The notes beneath the pieces were generated by a model. That model had not been told where the DNA came from. It saw only the letters and a program-made list of their open reading frames with translations, and searched no databases. Positions 1 to 6,155 of a stretch of 17,202 nt of DNA are shown one piece after another. Location of the stretch: NCBI GenBank assembly GCA_016281675.1, contig JAEEJD010000053.1, positions 1-17,202 on the forward strand. The letters run 5' to 3'. The translations under genes and the position numbers were made by a program. How positions within the stretch are numbered: position 1 is the stretch's first letter; every line of letters begins with the position of its first letter. This DNA comes from Lachnospiraceae bacterium (lineage in GTDB: Bacteria; Bacillota_A; Clostridia; Lachnospirales; Lachnospiraceae).

Positions 1-357
1 AGGAAAACTTCGCGCGGATGGAAACCGGACGATTTTTCTCATGAGCAGAGTCTGGTGCTTGATACGGATAAGGGCCTGGTTATCCTTAATTCGTGTTCGC
101 ATGGCGGTGCCGGTAATATAATAAATGAAGTAAAGGCGACTTTCCCCGACAAAAAGGTATACGGCCTCATCGGCGGATTACATCTGTTTAACAAAACGGA
201 TGCAGAGATAAGAGAAGTTGCCGGAAAGATACGCGGCACCGGTGTAGAGTATATCTGTACGGGCCATTGTACCAAGGACAGGGCTTTCGGAATACTTAAG
301 GAAGAACTCGGCGATATGGTAAACCAGATGAAGGTCGGATACCGGATCGTTATCTGA
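1..357 (+). CDS. Metallo-beta-lactamase-fold hydrolase, C-terminal part (partial)
   Basis: The reading frame is open from the first base of the window, so the 5' part of the gene lies outside; 118 residues and a TGA stop are visible. The segment LVILNSCSHGGAGNI, followed by YGLIGGLHL and YICTGHCT, fits the C-terminal half of the COG1237 branch of metallo-beta-lactamase-fold proteins (annotated as dihydropterin-type synthase-like MBL hydrolases). The histidines in CSH, GGLHL and TGHC fit the metal-site loops of that fold. The N-terminal HxHxDH motif cannot be seen here. The protein is probably cytosolic, since no hydrophobic segment is present in the visible part. The substrate is unknown, and members of this family are poorly characterised. 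The family call is fairly sure and the function is not. An inner GTG at 55 is not the start, because recognisable family sequence continues upstream of it. Confidence 0.8.
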   Translation, partial: RKTSRGWKPDDFSHEQSLVLDTDKGLVILNSCSHGGAGNIINEVKATFPDKKVYGLIGGLHLFNKTDAEIREVAGKIRGTGVEYICTGHCTKDRAFGILKEELGDMVNQMKVGYRIVI

Positions 358-379
358 TATACAATGATATGACACATAA

Positions 380-405
380 CCCCGTATCTTGAGTCGGATA
401 CGGGA
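380..405. other. Hairpin between MBL gene and S1 gene
   Basis: An 8-bp perfect stem, CCCGTATC (381-388) pairing with GATACGGG (397-404), encloses an 8-base loop. There is no run of T on either strand next to it, so it is a poor intrinsic terminator as it stands. It overlaps the -35 region of the probable promoter of the next gene, so it could be a weak or Rho-assisted terminator of the MBL gene, an operator, or chance. Confidence 0.35.
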
Positions 406-418
406 ACTGTGCTATCAT
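389..418 (+). promoter_or_regulatory. Probable promoter of the S1-domain gene
   Basis: TTGAGT (389-394) is followed after 18 bases by TATCAT (413-418), which is preceded by TG at 410-411 as in an extended -10 element. A transcript would begin near 425, a little upstream of the Shine-Dalgarno sequence at about 438-443. The -35 match is only 4 of 6 and lies in the loop of the hairpin described separately. Confidence 0.4.
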
Positions 419-449
419 GATCGGAGAAAATCACTCGGGAGGAAATGAG

Positions 450-1151
450 ATGGAAGAGACTATGAAGGACTATGAGGATATGCTGGAAGAATCCTACAGC
501 CTGATGGGTGACGGTGTTCATGATACGGATGCGCTTCTGGCATGGAGAAAAGCAAAGGAACTGAAAGAATCTCAGGAAAATATTACCGTTACCGTTACGG
601 GTATAGTAAAAGGAGGAGTCGTTGCTGATTTTGAGGGTATAAGAGCATTTATTCCCGCTTCCAGATTATCGACAGAGAGGATAGATGACTGTAATCCGTT
701 CCTTGGAAAGGAACTTGAGGTCAGGGTTTTTGAAGCCGATATCGACGATGACAAACTGATCCTGTCTGCCAGGGAGATTCAGAAGGAGAGACAGGAAGAC
801 AACCGGAAGAAGAAAATATCCGATGTCAAAGTAGGGCAGGTATTTCATGCCGTAGTTGCCACGATCAAAGATTATGGTGCATTTGTCGATCTTGATAACG
901 GCCTGTCGGGGCTTGTTCACATCTCTCAGATATCACACGAGAGGATCAAACATCCCGGAGTCGTTCTCAAGGAGGGACAGGAAGTAGATGTAAAGGTCAT
1001 TGAGATCAAGGACGGCAAGATATCGCTCTCTATAAAAGCTCTCTTGGAGAATCCCGAAGAACCGTCTCCCGAAGATGACAGTGTTGCGATCCCCGAATCG
1101 GAAGATATCGGAACTTCCCTGGGTGATCTGTTAAAAGGATTTAAAATTTGA
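450..1151 (+). CDS. S1 RNA-binding domain protein (ribosomal protein S1-like, two S1 domains)
   Basis: The ATG at 450 is preferred over the in-frame ATG at 417 because GGGAGGA lies 6 bases ahead of it and the 11 extra residues would contain this ribosome binding site. The 233-residue product has an acidic N-terminal helix region (about 1-40) and two S1 (OB-fold) domains at about 44-108 and 126-198. The second is the more typical one, with DYGAFVDL and GLVHISQIS. An acidic tail follows. The family binds single-stranded RNA; bacterial S1 helps mRNA engage the 30S ribosome. With only two S1 repeats it is shorter than classical RpsA, which has four to six. Whether it replaces RpsA or acts as a general RNA-binding factor cannot be told from sequence. 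It appears monocistronic, with its own promoter and a strong terminator. Confidence 0.85.
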   Translation: MEETMKDYEDMLEESYSLMGDGVHDTDALLAWRKAKELKESQENITVTVTGIVKGGVVADFEGIRAFIPASRLSTERIDDCNPFLGKELEVRVFEADIDDDKLILSAREIQKERQEDNRKKKISDVKVGQVFHAVVATIKDYGAFVDLDNGLSGLVHISQISHERIKHPGVVLKEGQEVDVKVIEIKDGKISLSIKALLENPEEPSPEDDSVAIPESEDIGTSLGDLLKGFKI

Positions 1152-1159
1152 CACAAGCG

Positions 1160-1193
1160 ACGGAGTCGGTTCACAAACCGGCTCCGTTTTTTA
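1160..1193 (+). terminator. Intrinsic terminator after the S1-domain gene
   Basis: An 11-bp stem starts at 1161 (CGGAGTCGGTT) and pairs with AACCGGCTCCG, with one G-T pair and a short CACA-type loop. It is followed directly by TTTTTTA. It begins 9 bases after the stop codon of the S1 gene. This is a textbook Rho-independent terminator and separates that gene from the xylanase region. Confidence 0.9.
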
Positions 1194-1222
1194 TTGCGGC
1201 CGCGTCAACAAAAAATGACATA

Positions 1223-1236
1223 TATCCGTTCGGATA
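1223..1236. repeat. 14-bp inverted repeat upstream of the xylanase genes
   Basis: TATCCG and CGGATA flank a central TT. A related half-site, TTCCGATAA, follows at 1252-1260. The region is AT-rich with GATAAT (1233-1238) and TATTAT (1266-1271) as possible -10 boxes, but no convincing -35 partner is seen. It could be an operator for the genes that follow; this is inferred only from symmetry and position. Confidence 0.35.
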
Positions 1237-1328
1237 ATAATAGGTCGCATGTTCCGATAAGATGATATTATGAAAAACATAGAATCAGACATTTGAGGAT
1301 AATCGATGACATCAGGTACAGTTCGTTT

Positions 1329-1457
1329 ATGGGATATAAGGTAATCTGGCTGAACGGGTATTACGGCCTCGGAGTGGGATTCATGATCACATGGGCATTC
1401 TATCTTTCCGGGGTATGGAAAAAGGGACTGAAAATAAAAGGAGGAAGTGAAGCATGA
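1329..1457 (+). CDS. Possible small single-span membrane peptide upstream of the xylanase
   Basis: An ATG at 1329 opens a 42-codon frame ending in a TGA that overlaps the xylanase ATG (ATGA at 1454-1457), the usual sign of translational coupling. The product has a hydrophobic stretch (about residues 10-30, GYYGLGVGFMITWAFYLSGVW) followed by a basic tail KKGLKIKGG, as in a one-pass membrane peptide. The ribosome binding site is weak: AGGT lies 11 bases upstream. The same frame stays open upstream to 1266 with a TTG at 1293, so the true start could be earlier. It may instead be the degraded end of a larger membrane protein, for example a transporter, or no gene at all. The part of its frame that carries the AAAGGAGG sequence serves as the xylanase ribosome binding site. 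Confidence 0.35.
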   Translation: MGYKVIWLNGYYGLGVGFMITWAFYLSGVWKKGLKIKGGSEA

Positions 1458-2659
1458 GTATCGACCACAGAAAGGTGAATAAGAATATCAGATTTACCGA
1501 TGAAAGCGGAGAACCGCTGTCGTGTCGCAGAATAAAGATCAGCCAGAATAATCACGCGTTCCTGTTCGGATGCGGAGCGTTTGATTTTATCCCTTATGTA
1601 TCTGATGAAACAGATGAGTATAAGAAGCTTACGGACAGCTGGCTTGAGATATTCAATTATGCCACTCTTCCTTTTTACTGGGGTATGTATGAACCCGAAG
1701 AAGGTAAGCCTGATCATGACAGACTCATGAAGACGGCACAGTATCTTAAGAGTAAAGGGGTCAAGGTTAAAGGACATCCTCTGTGCTGGCATACCGAATG
1801 TGCAGACTGGCTGATGAAATACGATAACGAAACGATCCTGAAGAAACAGCTTGATAGGATAGACAGGGAAGTATCCGGATTTGCCGGTACAATTGATATG
1901 TGGGATGTCATTAATGAAGTCGTTATCATGCCTGTCTTCGACAAATATGATAATGCGGTGACAAGAATATGCAAGGATAAGGGACGCATAGGTCTTGTAA
2001 AAGAAGTGTTTGCAAGAGCTCATGAGAGCAATCCCGACGCGATACTCCTGCTCAATGATTTTAACACCTCGATAGATTATCAGATACTTATCAACGGCTG
2101 CCTGAATGCCGGGGTTCCGATAAGCGCCATAGGGATCCAGTCGCACCAGCATCAGGGATACTGGGGAAAGGAAAAGCTTGAAGAGGTTTTGGACAGATTT
2201 TCCAATTTCGGACTTCCCATCCATTTTACGGAAAATACGATCATATCGGGCGAACTCATGCCGCCGCACATTGATGACCTGAATGACTGGCAGGTTGACA
2301 CATGGCCTACGACTCCCGAAGGAGAGAAGCGTCAGGCCAAAGAGATAGAAGAAATGTACAGGATACTGTTTGAGCACCCGCTTGTTGAAGCGATAACCAC
2401 CTGGGACTACAGGGACGGAGCCTGGCTTAACGCTCCGAGCGGTTATGTCAGGAAGGACAATTCACTCAAGCCTTCATATAAAATGCTTAAAAAGCTCGTA
2501 AAGAAGGAATGGTGGACGGATACAGAGATCGTGACAGATAAGAACGGTCGGGCTCAGGTTGAGGCCTTTAAAGGCGACTACGATATATGCTGTGATGATC
2601 TTTCAACAAAAGCAAGTCTTACGGACAATTCAGATCAGGTTCTTAAGCTTGCAAGATAA
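1454..2659 (+). CDS. GH10 family glycoside hydrolase (endo-1,4-beta-xylanase-like), cytoplasmic
   Basis: The 401-residue protein has the GH10 barrel: GHPLCWH (107-113), MWDVINEV with the likely acid/base Glu155, IGIQSHQHQG (226-235), and HFTENT with the likely nucleophile Glu260. The N-terminal 35 residues and the C-terminal WTDTEIVTDKNGRAQVEAFKGDYDI match accessory beta segments of some GH10 proteins. No signal peptide or carbohydrate-binding module is present, so it should act inside the cell, probably on short xylo-oligosaccharides that have been imported. The start is fixed by AAAGGAGGAAG just upstream. Classical xylanases carry TELD or TEID at the nucleophile; here it is TENT, which places the protein in a divergent branch, and the substrate may differ from xylan. 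The peroxidase gene follows 36 bp later with no terminator between, so the two may be co-transcribed. Confidence 0.88.
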   Translation: MSIDHRKVNKNIRFTDESGEPLSCRRIKISQNNHAFLFGCGAFDFIPYVSDETDEYKKLTDSWLEIFNYATLPFYWGMYEPEEGKPDHDRLMKTAQYLKSKGVKVKGHPLCWHTECADWLMKYDNETILKKQLDRIDREVSGFAGTIDMWDVINEVVIMPVFDKYDNAVTRICKDKGRIGLVKEVFARAHESNPDAILLLNDFNTSIDYQILINGCLNAGVPISAIGIQSHQHQGYWGKEKLEEVLDRFSNFGLPIHFTENTIISGELMPPHIDDLNDWQVDTWPTTPEGEKRQAKEIEEMYRILFEHPLVEAITTWDYRDGAWLNAPSGYVRKDNSLKPSYKMLKKLVKKEWWTDTEIVTDKNGRAQVEAFKGDYDICCDDLSTKASLTDNSDQVLKLAR

Positions 2660-2695
2660 TTTAGATCGGACCGATCAACAGACAGGAGGTATGTT

Positions 2696-3241
2696 ATGGC
2701 TACAGTTTATGATTTTACCGTAAAGGACAGAAAAGGTAATGAAGTGAATCTTAAAGATTATGAAGGGAAGGTTCTTCTGATCGTCAATACCGCCACCGGA
2801 TGCGGCTTTACTCCGCATTATGAGCCGCTTGAGGCGATGTATGACGATCTTCGGGACAAGGGATTCGAGATCCTCGATTTTCCCTGTAATCAGTTCGCCA
2901 ATCAGGCACCGGGATCGGAAGAGGAGATACACGAATTCTGTACGATGAAGTTCGGAACGAAGTTTCCTCAGTTTGCAAAGATCAACGTGAACGGAGATGA
3001 TGCGGATCCGCTCTTTGCGTATCTTGCGGAACAGAAACCTTTTTCCGGATTCGGCAGAGGGCTTAAGAATGCGGCCCTTAAAAAGTTTACCGAGATGAAC
3101 AATAAAGCGTTCGGCGACAAGGCATACATCAAGTGGAACTTCACCAAGTTCCTCGTCGACAGAGAGGGGAAGGTCATCTCCCGCTTTGAGCCGACCGAAG
3201 ATATGGACAAGGTGAGAAAGGCAGTAGAGGAAGCGCTTTAG
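2696..3241 (+). CDS. Glutathione peroxidase family thiol peroxidase
   Basis: The 181-residue product has the family's motifs in order: NTATGCGFTPHY with the peroxidatic Cys36, DFPCNQFANQAPG with Gln70, and KWNFTKFL with Trp147 and Asn148, completing the Cys-Gln-Trp-Asn catalytic set. Cys82 (EFCTMKF) sits where the resolving cysteine lies in thioredoxin-dependent members. The enzyme therefore probably reduces peroxides in the cytoplasm with thioredoxin rather than glutathione; this is an inference from family knowledge. It uses Cys, not selenocysteine. AGGAGGT lies 5 bases before the ATG. Its TAG stop shares bases with the TAA stop of the convergent transporter gene on the other strand, and no terminator is visible between them. 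In an anaerobe its likely role is tolerance of transient oxygen exposure. Confidence 0.92.
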   Translation: MATVYDFTVKDRKGNEVNLKDYEGKVLLIVNTATGCGFTPHYEPLEAMYDDLRDKGFEILDFPCNQFANQAPGSEEEIHEFCTMKFGTKFPQFAKINVNGDDADPLFAYLAEQKPFSGFGRGLKNAALKKFTEMNNKAFGDKAYIKWNFTKFLVDREGKVISRFEPTEDMDKVRKAVEEAL

Positions 3242-4461
3242 GCACAATCTCTGATGCTCTTTATAGGGTACATACACAATGCGGTAAGAAAGAGGCATAT
3301 GCCGGCGATCTGAACAACGATTGCCGAGCCTCTTCCTACCCCGAGTCCGGTAGATCTTCCGAGTGCATCGGCTGCAACGCCGGATATCGCATAAGCGACC
3401 ACATATCCCATCTGAGAGAGAAAACCGATCAGTCCCCACGCACGTCCCTGAACCTCATCCGGGATATTGGTCCTTGCCAGATAATCGAGACTGTTGTTTG
3501 CAAACGGAAGTGCCGCAAAGAACAGAAATCCGAAACAGCATATCAATATGATGTTCTCATACATTCCGAATCCGAACATGAATACACCGGCCAGTGCCAG
3601 CGCGAGTATTAGGACTCCGACGTAGTGTTTCTTTATCCCCCTGATCCCCAGGATCAATCCGCTTACAAGCATTCCGCATGCGCAGACAGTCTCGGAGATC
3701 CCGAGTGTTGCCGAATCGGAAAAAGAGAGGATAAGAGGCTCCGCAAGTATCTGAAACATTCCCATAAACATGGTGATGACAGATGACACGATGACAAGTA
3801 TAAAGATTCCTTTTTTGGCCCGGATGGCTTTCCATCCTCCTTTGATGCTCTCGGCAAAAGATTCCCTGTTTTCGATAATACTTGCACCGATTCCTTTTCT
3901 GACAACAGCGGCACTTATGACCGTCAGGAAGAACGTACATATATCGATAACAAGCAGCAGTTTGACATCGCTGATCGTCAGCAGGAATCCCGCGATCACC
4001 GGCGAGAAAAGATATCTTGCGCTTCCTGCAAGGGATACGAGTCCGCTTGCCCTGGAATACTCCTCCTTTGTAAGAAGGTCCGTGATCGTGGCACGAAATG
4101 ACGGCTCAAGCAGGGCGGAGAACACGGCGCTGATAAATACTCCGATACATATCTGAGGAAGACTCGCACCGTCTCGCATCATACACACAAGGATGTATAT
4201 AATACCGAGTGCGGAGAATCCGTCACCGATCATCATGAGAAGCCGGCGGTCATATCTGTCTGCCAGAACTCCCGCCGGTACGCTCAGAAGAAGAGTCGGA
4301 AGGAATCCGAGGAGAGTTACGACAGCCATGTTCGCGGCACTGCCGGTCAGCCTGAATATATACACTCCAAGACCGAAGCTTGTCAGTCCGCCGCCGATGG
4401 ACGAGATAAGCTCTCCCGTCCAAAGCAGCAGGAATTTTCCGAAATTACTCTTTCTTTGCAT
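3238..4461 (-). CDS. MFS transporter, efflux type (MFS_3 / macrolide-efflux-like)
   Basis: Twelve or so hydrophobic segments fill the 407-residue product. The MFS motif A-like loop GVLADRYDRR lies at about 64-73, between the second and third spans, and the overall layout resembles drug or siderophore exporters of the MefA/EntS branch. The ATG at 4461 is preferred because GAGGAGG precedes it by 6 bases; the frame continues 34 codons upstream, but that part is inside the preceding gene and is hydrophilic. The start overlaps the end of the CPBP gene by 17 bp, so translation is probably coupled. It is the last gene of the TetR-controlled operon, and the substrate is unknown. Its stop codon overlaps that of the convergent peroxidase gene. 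Confidence 0.88.
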   Translation of the reverse strand: MQRKSNFGKFLLLWTGELISSIGGGLTSFGLGVYIFRLTGSAANMAVVTLLGFLPTLLLSVPAGVLADRYDRRLLMMIGDGFSALGIIYILVCMMRDGASLPQICIGVFISAVFSALLEPSFRATITDLLTKEEYSRASGLVSLAGSARYLFSPVIAGFLLTISDVKLLLVIDICTFFLTVISAAVVRKGIGASIIENRESFAESIKGGWKAIRAKKGIFILVIVSSVITMFMGMFQILAEPLILSFSDSATLGISETVCACGMLVSGLILGIRGIKKHYVGVLILALALAGVFMFGFGMYENIILICCFGFLFFAALPFANNSLDYLARTNIPDEVQGRAWGLIGFLSQMGYVVAYAISGVAADALGRSTGLGVGRGSAIVVQIAGICLFLTALCMYPIKSIRDCA

Positions 4462-5299
4462 TATCATCCTCCTCTTGCTTTTCCAAGAGTCTTCCCACGT
4501 GATCCGTTTCAAAGAACATCTTCTTGTTAGTAAGAACGACAATGCCTGACGCAAGGAATACAAAGAACGTTTCTATAATCTTTGTTTCGGGTGTCATTGC
4601 GATCTTCTCCTGCATAATGTTAAGGAAGAGATGGAAGATGATCGTTGCGAGCATACTTCTGTTGTTCCTGACGTATACCCACGTCTGCAGAAAATCAACC
4701 GCGACGGCACTTATCAGAAAGTTCAGCACATATACGATTCCGAGTTCCTTCAGGCCGTAGTGGTATGTTCCGGGTATCCAGAAGAGCGGAATATGCCAGC
4801 ATGCCCACACACATCCGAATATAACGGATTCCTTGAACCAGTTGTGGTAATAACCCACGGCATCTTCTCCGTAACCTCTCCAGCCGAGCTCCTCGATAAC
4901 GGAGGCAAGAAGTATGGTCAGAAGTGCCGATGTTCCGCCTATCGAGAACGAAAATCCGTCCGTGAACGAGAACTGCTCGGCAGATCCTCCAAACAGCACG
5001 GATGTTCCGATGGAACAAACAACGATCACTCCGAATACGAGTACCGGCAGAAGAATATACAGCGGCTTGATCCTGTAGAATCCGACTATCTTTCGCTTAA
5101 GGTCGGATATGAGCATCCGGTTCTTTGAAGTGAGCACGGTTACGACTGCGGTTGCAGCGGGCATTATGAGTCCGAGCAGCATGAATAAGAATAAAAGCGG
5201 TGTGTTGTTTTTGAACAGTAAAGCGATGATCCAGAATCCCCATGTCAGGGCGAATACGATCGCATAGAATTTTTTCGGTTTATATACATAGTGTTCCAT
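4445..5299 (-). CDS. CPBP family intramembrane metalloprotease (Rce1/Abi-like)
   Basis: The 284-residue product has about eight hydrophobic segments and all three family motifs: EELGWRGY (Glu136-Glu137, Arg141), FGCVWACWH (Phe161, His169) and HLFLN (His223, Asn227). These are the metal-binding and catalytic residues of the Rce1-type glutamate-dependent membrane proteases. In Gram-positive bacteria such proteins often sit beside bacteriocin or export genes and can serve as self-immunity proteins, but the actual target here is unknown. AGGAAAGGAAG precedes the ATG. The gene starts 30 bp after the TetR gene ends and overlaps the transporter gene by 17 bp, so it is the middle gene of one operon. 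The intact motifs suggest an active enzyme. Confidence 0.9.
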   Translation of the reverse strand: MEHYVYKPKKFYAIVFALTWGFWIIALLFKNNTPLLFLFMLLGLIMPAATAVVTVLTSKNRMLISDLKRKIVGFYRIKPLYILLPVLVFGVIVVCSIGTSVLFGGSAEQFSFTDGFSFSIGGTSALLTILLASVIEELGWRGYGEDAVGYYHNWFKESVIFGCVWACWHIPLFWIPGTYHYGLKELGIVYVLNFLISAVAVDFLQTWVYVRNNRSMLATIIFHLFLNIMQEKIAMTPETKIIETFFVFLASGIVVLTNKKMFFETDHVGRLLEKQEEDDNAKKE

Positions 5300-5329
5300 T
5301 TTGATCTTCCTTTCCTAATAAATATGAGA

Positions 5330-5923
5330 TCAGTGCAGTATCAGTTCCTTTACAAAACTCATTGTTCCGGGAGTTGCGCCAAGCAATTTCTCGACAAGGT
5401 CTATAAAGACCTCTATGTCGTTACCGGTAAAGCTGTAGTCATCAAAAAGGGTATTGCTGACGATCAGTATCATCCTCACGCGTTCGAATACGTTATCGCA
5501 GTTGAAGATCCCTTCACTGATACCTTCTTCAACAACCCGGGATACGAGCGGTGCAACCGTTTCTATGATCCTGTGTCCCACCTTGTCATGCATGAGCACG
5601 TTTTCGGGACGGTTAAGCGTATCGCCGATCTCCTGCTCGTTTTGCGCCGGACGAAAAGATGATATGATCCCGACTACCTTTTGAGGTATCGGAATGTCGG
5701 CTTCAAGAATGTGCTTCGCATTTTCCGCCTGTGTGGCGATCATCATCATACATACTTCCTCAAGCATCTGTTCCTTGCTTTCGAAATAGTAGTAGTAAGT
5801 TCCTTTGGCGATTCCCGCCTCTTCGATGATCGTGTCGACACTGGTGTTCTCATATCCTTTCGAGAGAAACATGTCGTATGCGATCTTCAGCAGTTCCTGT
5901 TTTCTTTTTTCTCCCTTTTTCAT
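5330..5923 (-). CDS. TetR/AcrR family transcriptional regulator
   Basis: The 197-residue product has a typical TetR N-terminal DNA-binding domain: KRKQELLKIAYDMFLSKGYENTSVDTII, followed by the recognition-helix region EEAGIAKGTYYYYFESKEQML (about 35-54). The C-terminal ligand and dimerisation domain is variable and does not name an effector. The ATG at 5923 is chosen because AAAGGGG lies just upstream; an in-frame GTG 8 codons earlier is possible but would sit inside the operator. The gene leads an operon with the CPBP protease and the MFS transporter. Two palindromes around its promoter suggest that it represses its own operon and is released by a compound the transporter exports, the usual logic for this family. 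The effector is unknown. Confidence 0.92.
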   Translation of the reverse strand: MKKGEKRKQELLKIAYDMFLSKGYENTSVDTIIEEAGIAKGTYYYYFESKEQMLEEVCMMMIATQAENAKHILEADIPIPQKVVGIISSFRPAQNEQEIGDTLNRPENVLMHDKVGHRIIETVAPLVSRVVEEGISEGIFNCDNVFERVRMILIVSNTLFDDYSFTGNDIEVFIDLVEKLLGATPGTMSFVKELILH

Positions 5924-5940
5924 GGCGCTTTCCCCTTTCT

Positions 5941-5953
5941 CGACCACCGGTCG
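5941..5953. promoter_or_regulatory. Probable TetR operator 1 (over the start of transcription)
   Basis: This is a perfect palindrome with arms CGACC and GGTCG and a 3-base centre (ACC). It lies over the expected transcription start of the tetR operon, about 6 bases past the -10 box on the - strand, so a bound regulator would block RNA polymerase. It matches operator 2 at 10 of 13 positions, and the differences at positions 5 and 9 compensate each other. Confidence 0.75.
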
Positions 5954-5958
5954 GTTTT

Positions 5959-5987
5959 AGTATATGACCGCTCGTGATCGTTGTCAA
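5959..5987 (-). promoter_or_regulatory. Promoter of the tetR-CPBP-MFS operon
   Basis: Read on the - strand, TTGACA (5987-5982) is followed by a 17-base spacer and TATACT (5964-5959). The -35 is perfect and the -10 matches 5 of 6. Transcription should start near 5952, inside operator 1 and about 29 bases before the tetR ATG. Confidence 0.85.
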
Positions 5988-5996
5988 GAACTTTTT

Positions 5997-6011
5997 TCGA
6001 CTAACAGTCGA
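5997..6011. promoter_or_regulatory. Probable TetR operator 2 (upstream of the -35 box)
   Basis: TCGACT and AGTCGA flank a 3-base centre (AAC), giving a perfect 15-bp palindrome with the same layout as operator 1. It lies 9 bp upstream of the -35 box of the tetR promoter, and its centre is 57 bp from the centre of operator 1. The two sites share the pattern CGACYAMCRGTCG. Confidence 0.7.
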
Positions 6012-6059
6012 TTTTTTCATTTCGTGTGATTTTTTCACAAATTTTTCTTCTTTTATATG

Positions 6060-6088
6060 TTGACATTAAATATGGGCGGTGGTACAGT
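6060..6088 (+). promoter_or_regulatory. hrcAp: Promoter of the hrcA-grpE-dnaK-dnaJ operon
   Basis: A perfect TTGACA (6060-6065) is followed after 17 bases by TACAGT (6083-6088), a 4-of-6 match to the -10 consensus. Transcription should start near 6095, immediately before the CIRCE operator, as is usual for HrcA-controlled operons. The bases just upstream (6011-6055) are very rich in T. Confidence 0.75.
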
Positions 6089-6099
6089 ATGTACAGATG

Positions 6100-6126
6100 T
6101 TAGCACTCTAACGAGTCGAGTGCTAA
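6100..6126. promoter_or_regulatory. CIRCE operator (HrcA binding site)
   Basis: TTAGCACTC (6100-6108) and GAGTGCTAA (6118-6126) flank a 9-base spacer. This is an exact match to the CIRCE consensus bound by HrcA, and the arms even extend by one more G-C pair on each side. It sits just after the expected transcription start and before the hrcA start codon, so HrcA should repress its own operon until heat stress inactivates it. I see no second CIRCE before dnaK. Confidence 0.97.
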
Positions 6127-6155
6127 CAAAGATCTCAAGGAGAGAGGAAGCAGCC

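Noticed and set aside
1400..2377. A 325-codon - strand frame opposite the xylanase
   Set aside because: The product is Arg/His/Ile-rich with no family features, and the + strand carries a clear GH10 enzyme.
2664..2676. Palindrome GATCGG-A-CCGATC between the xylanase and peroxidase genes
   Set aside because: It is short, has no T-run and too small a loop for a terminator. No second copy was noticed, so there is not enough to call an operator.
2675..3439. A 254-codon - strand frame opposite the peroxidase gene
   Set aside because: It covers the peroxidase and the end of the transporter gene in the wrong frame, and the composition looks like a shadow frame.
4462..4563. A 34-residue N-terminal extension of the MFS transporter
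   Set aside because: It lies within the CPBP gene, is basic and hydrophilic, and the strong GAGGAGG site serves the internal ATG at 4461.
6057..6155. An N-terminal extension of hrcA from the ATG at 6057
   Set aside because: This stretch contains the -35 and -10 boxes and CIRCE, so it precedes or overlaps the transcription start and cannot be translated from this promoter.
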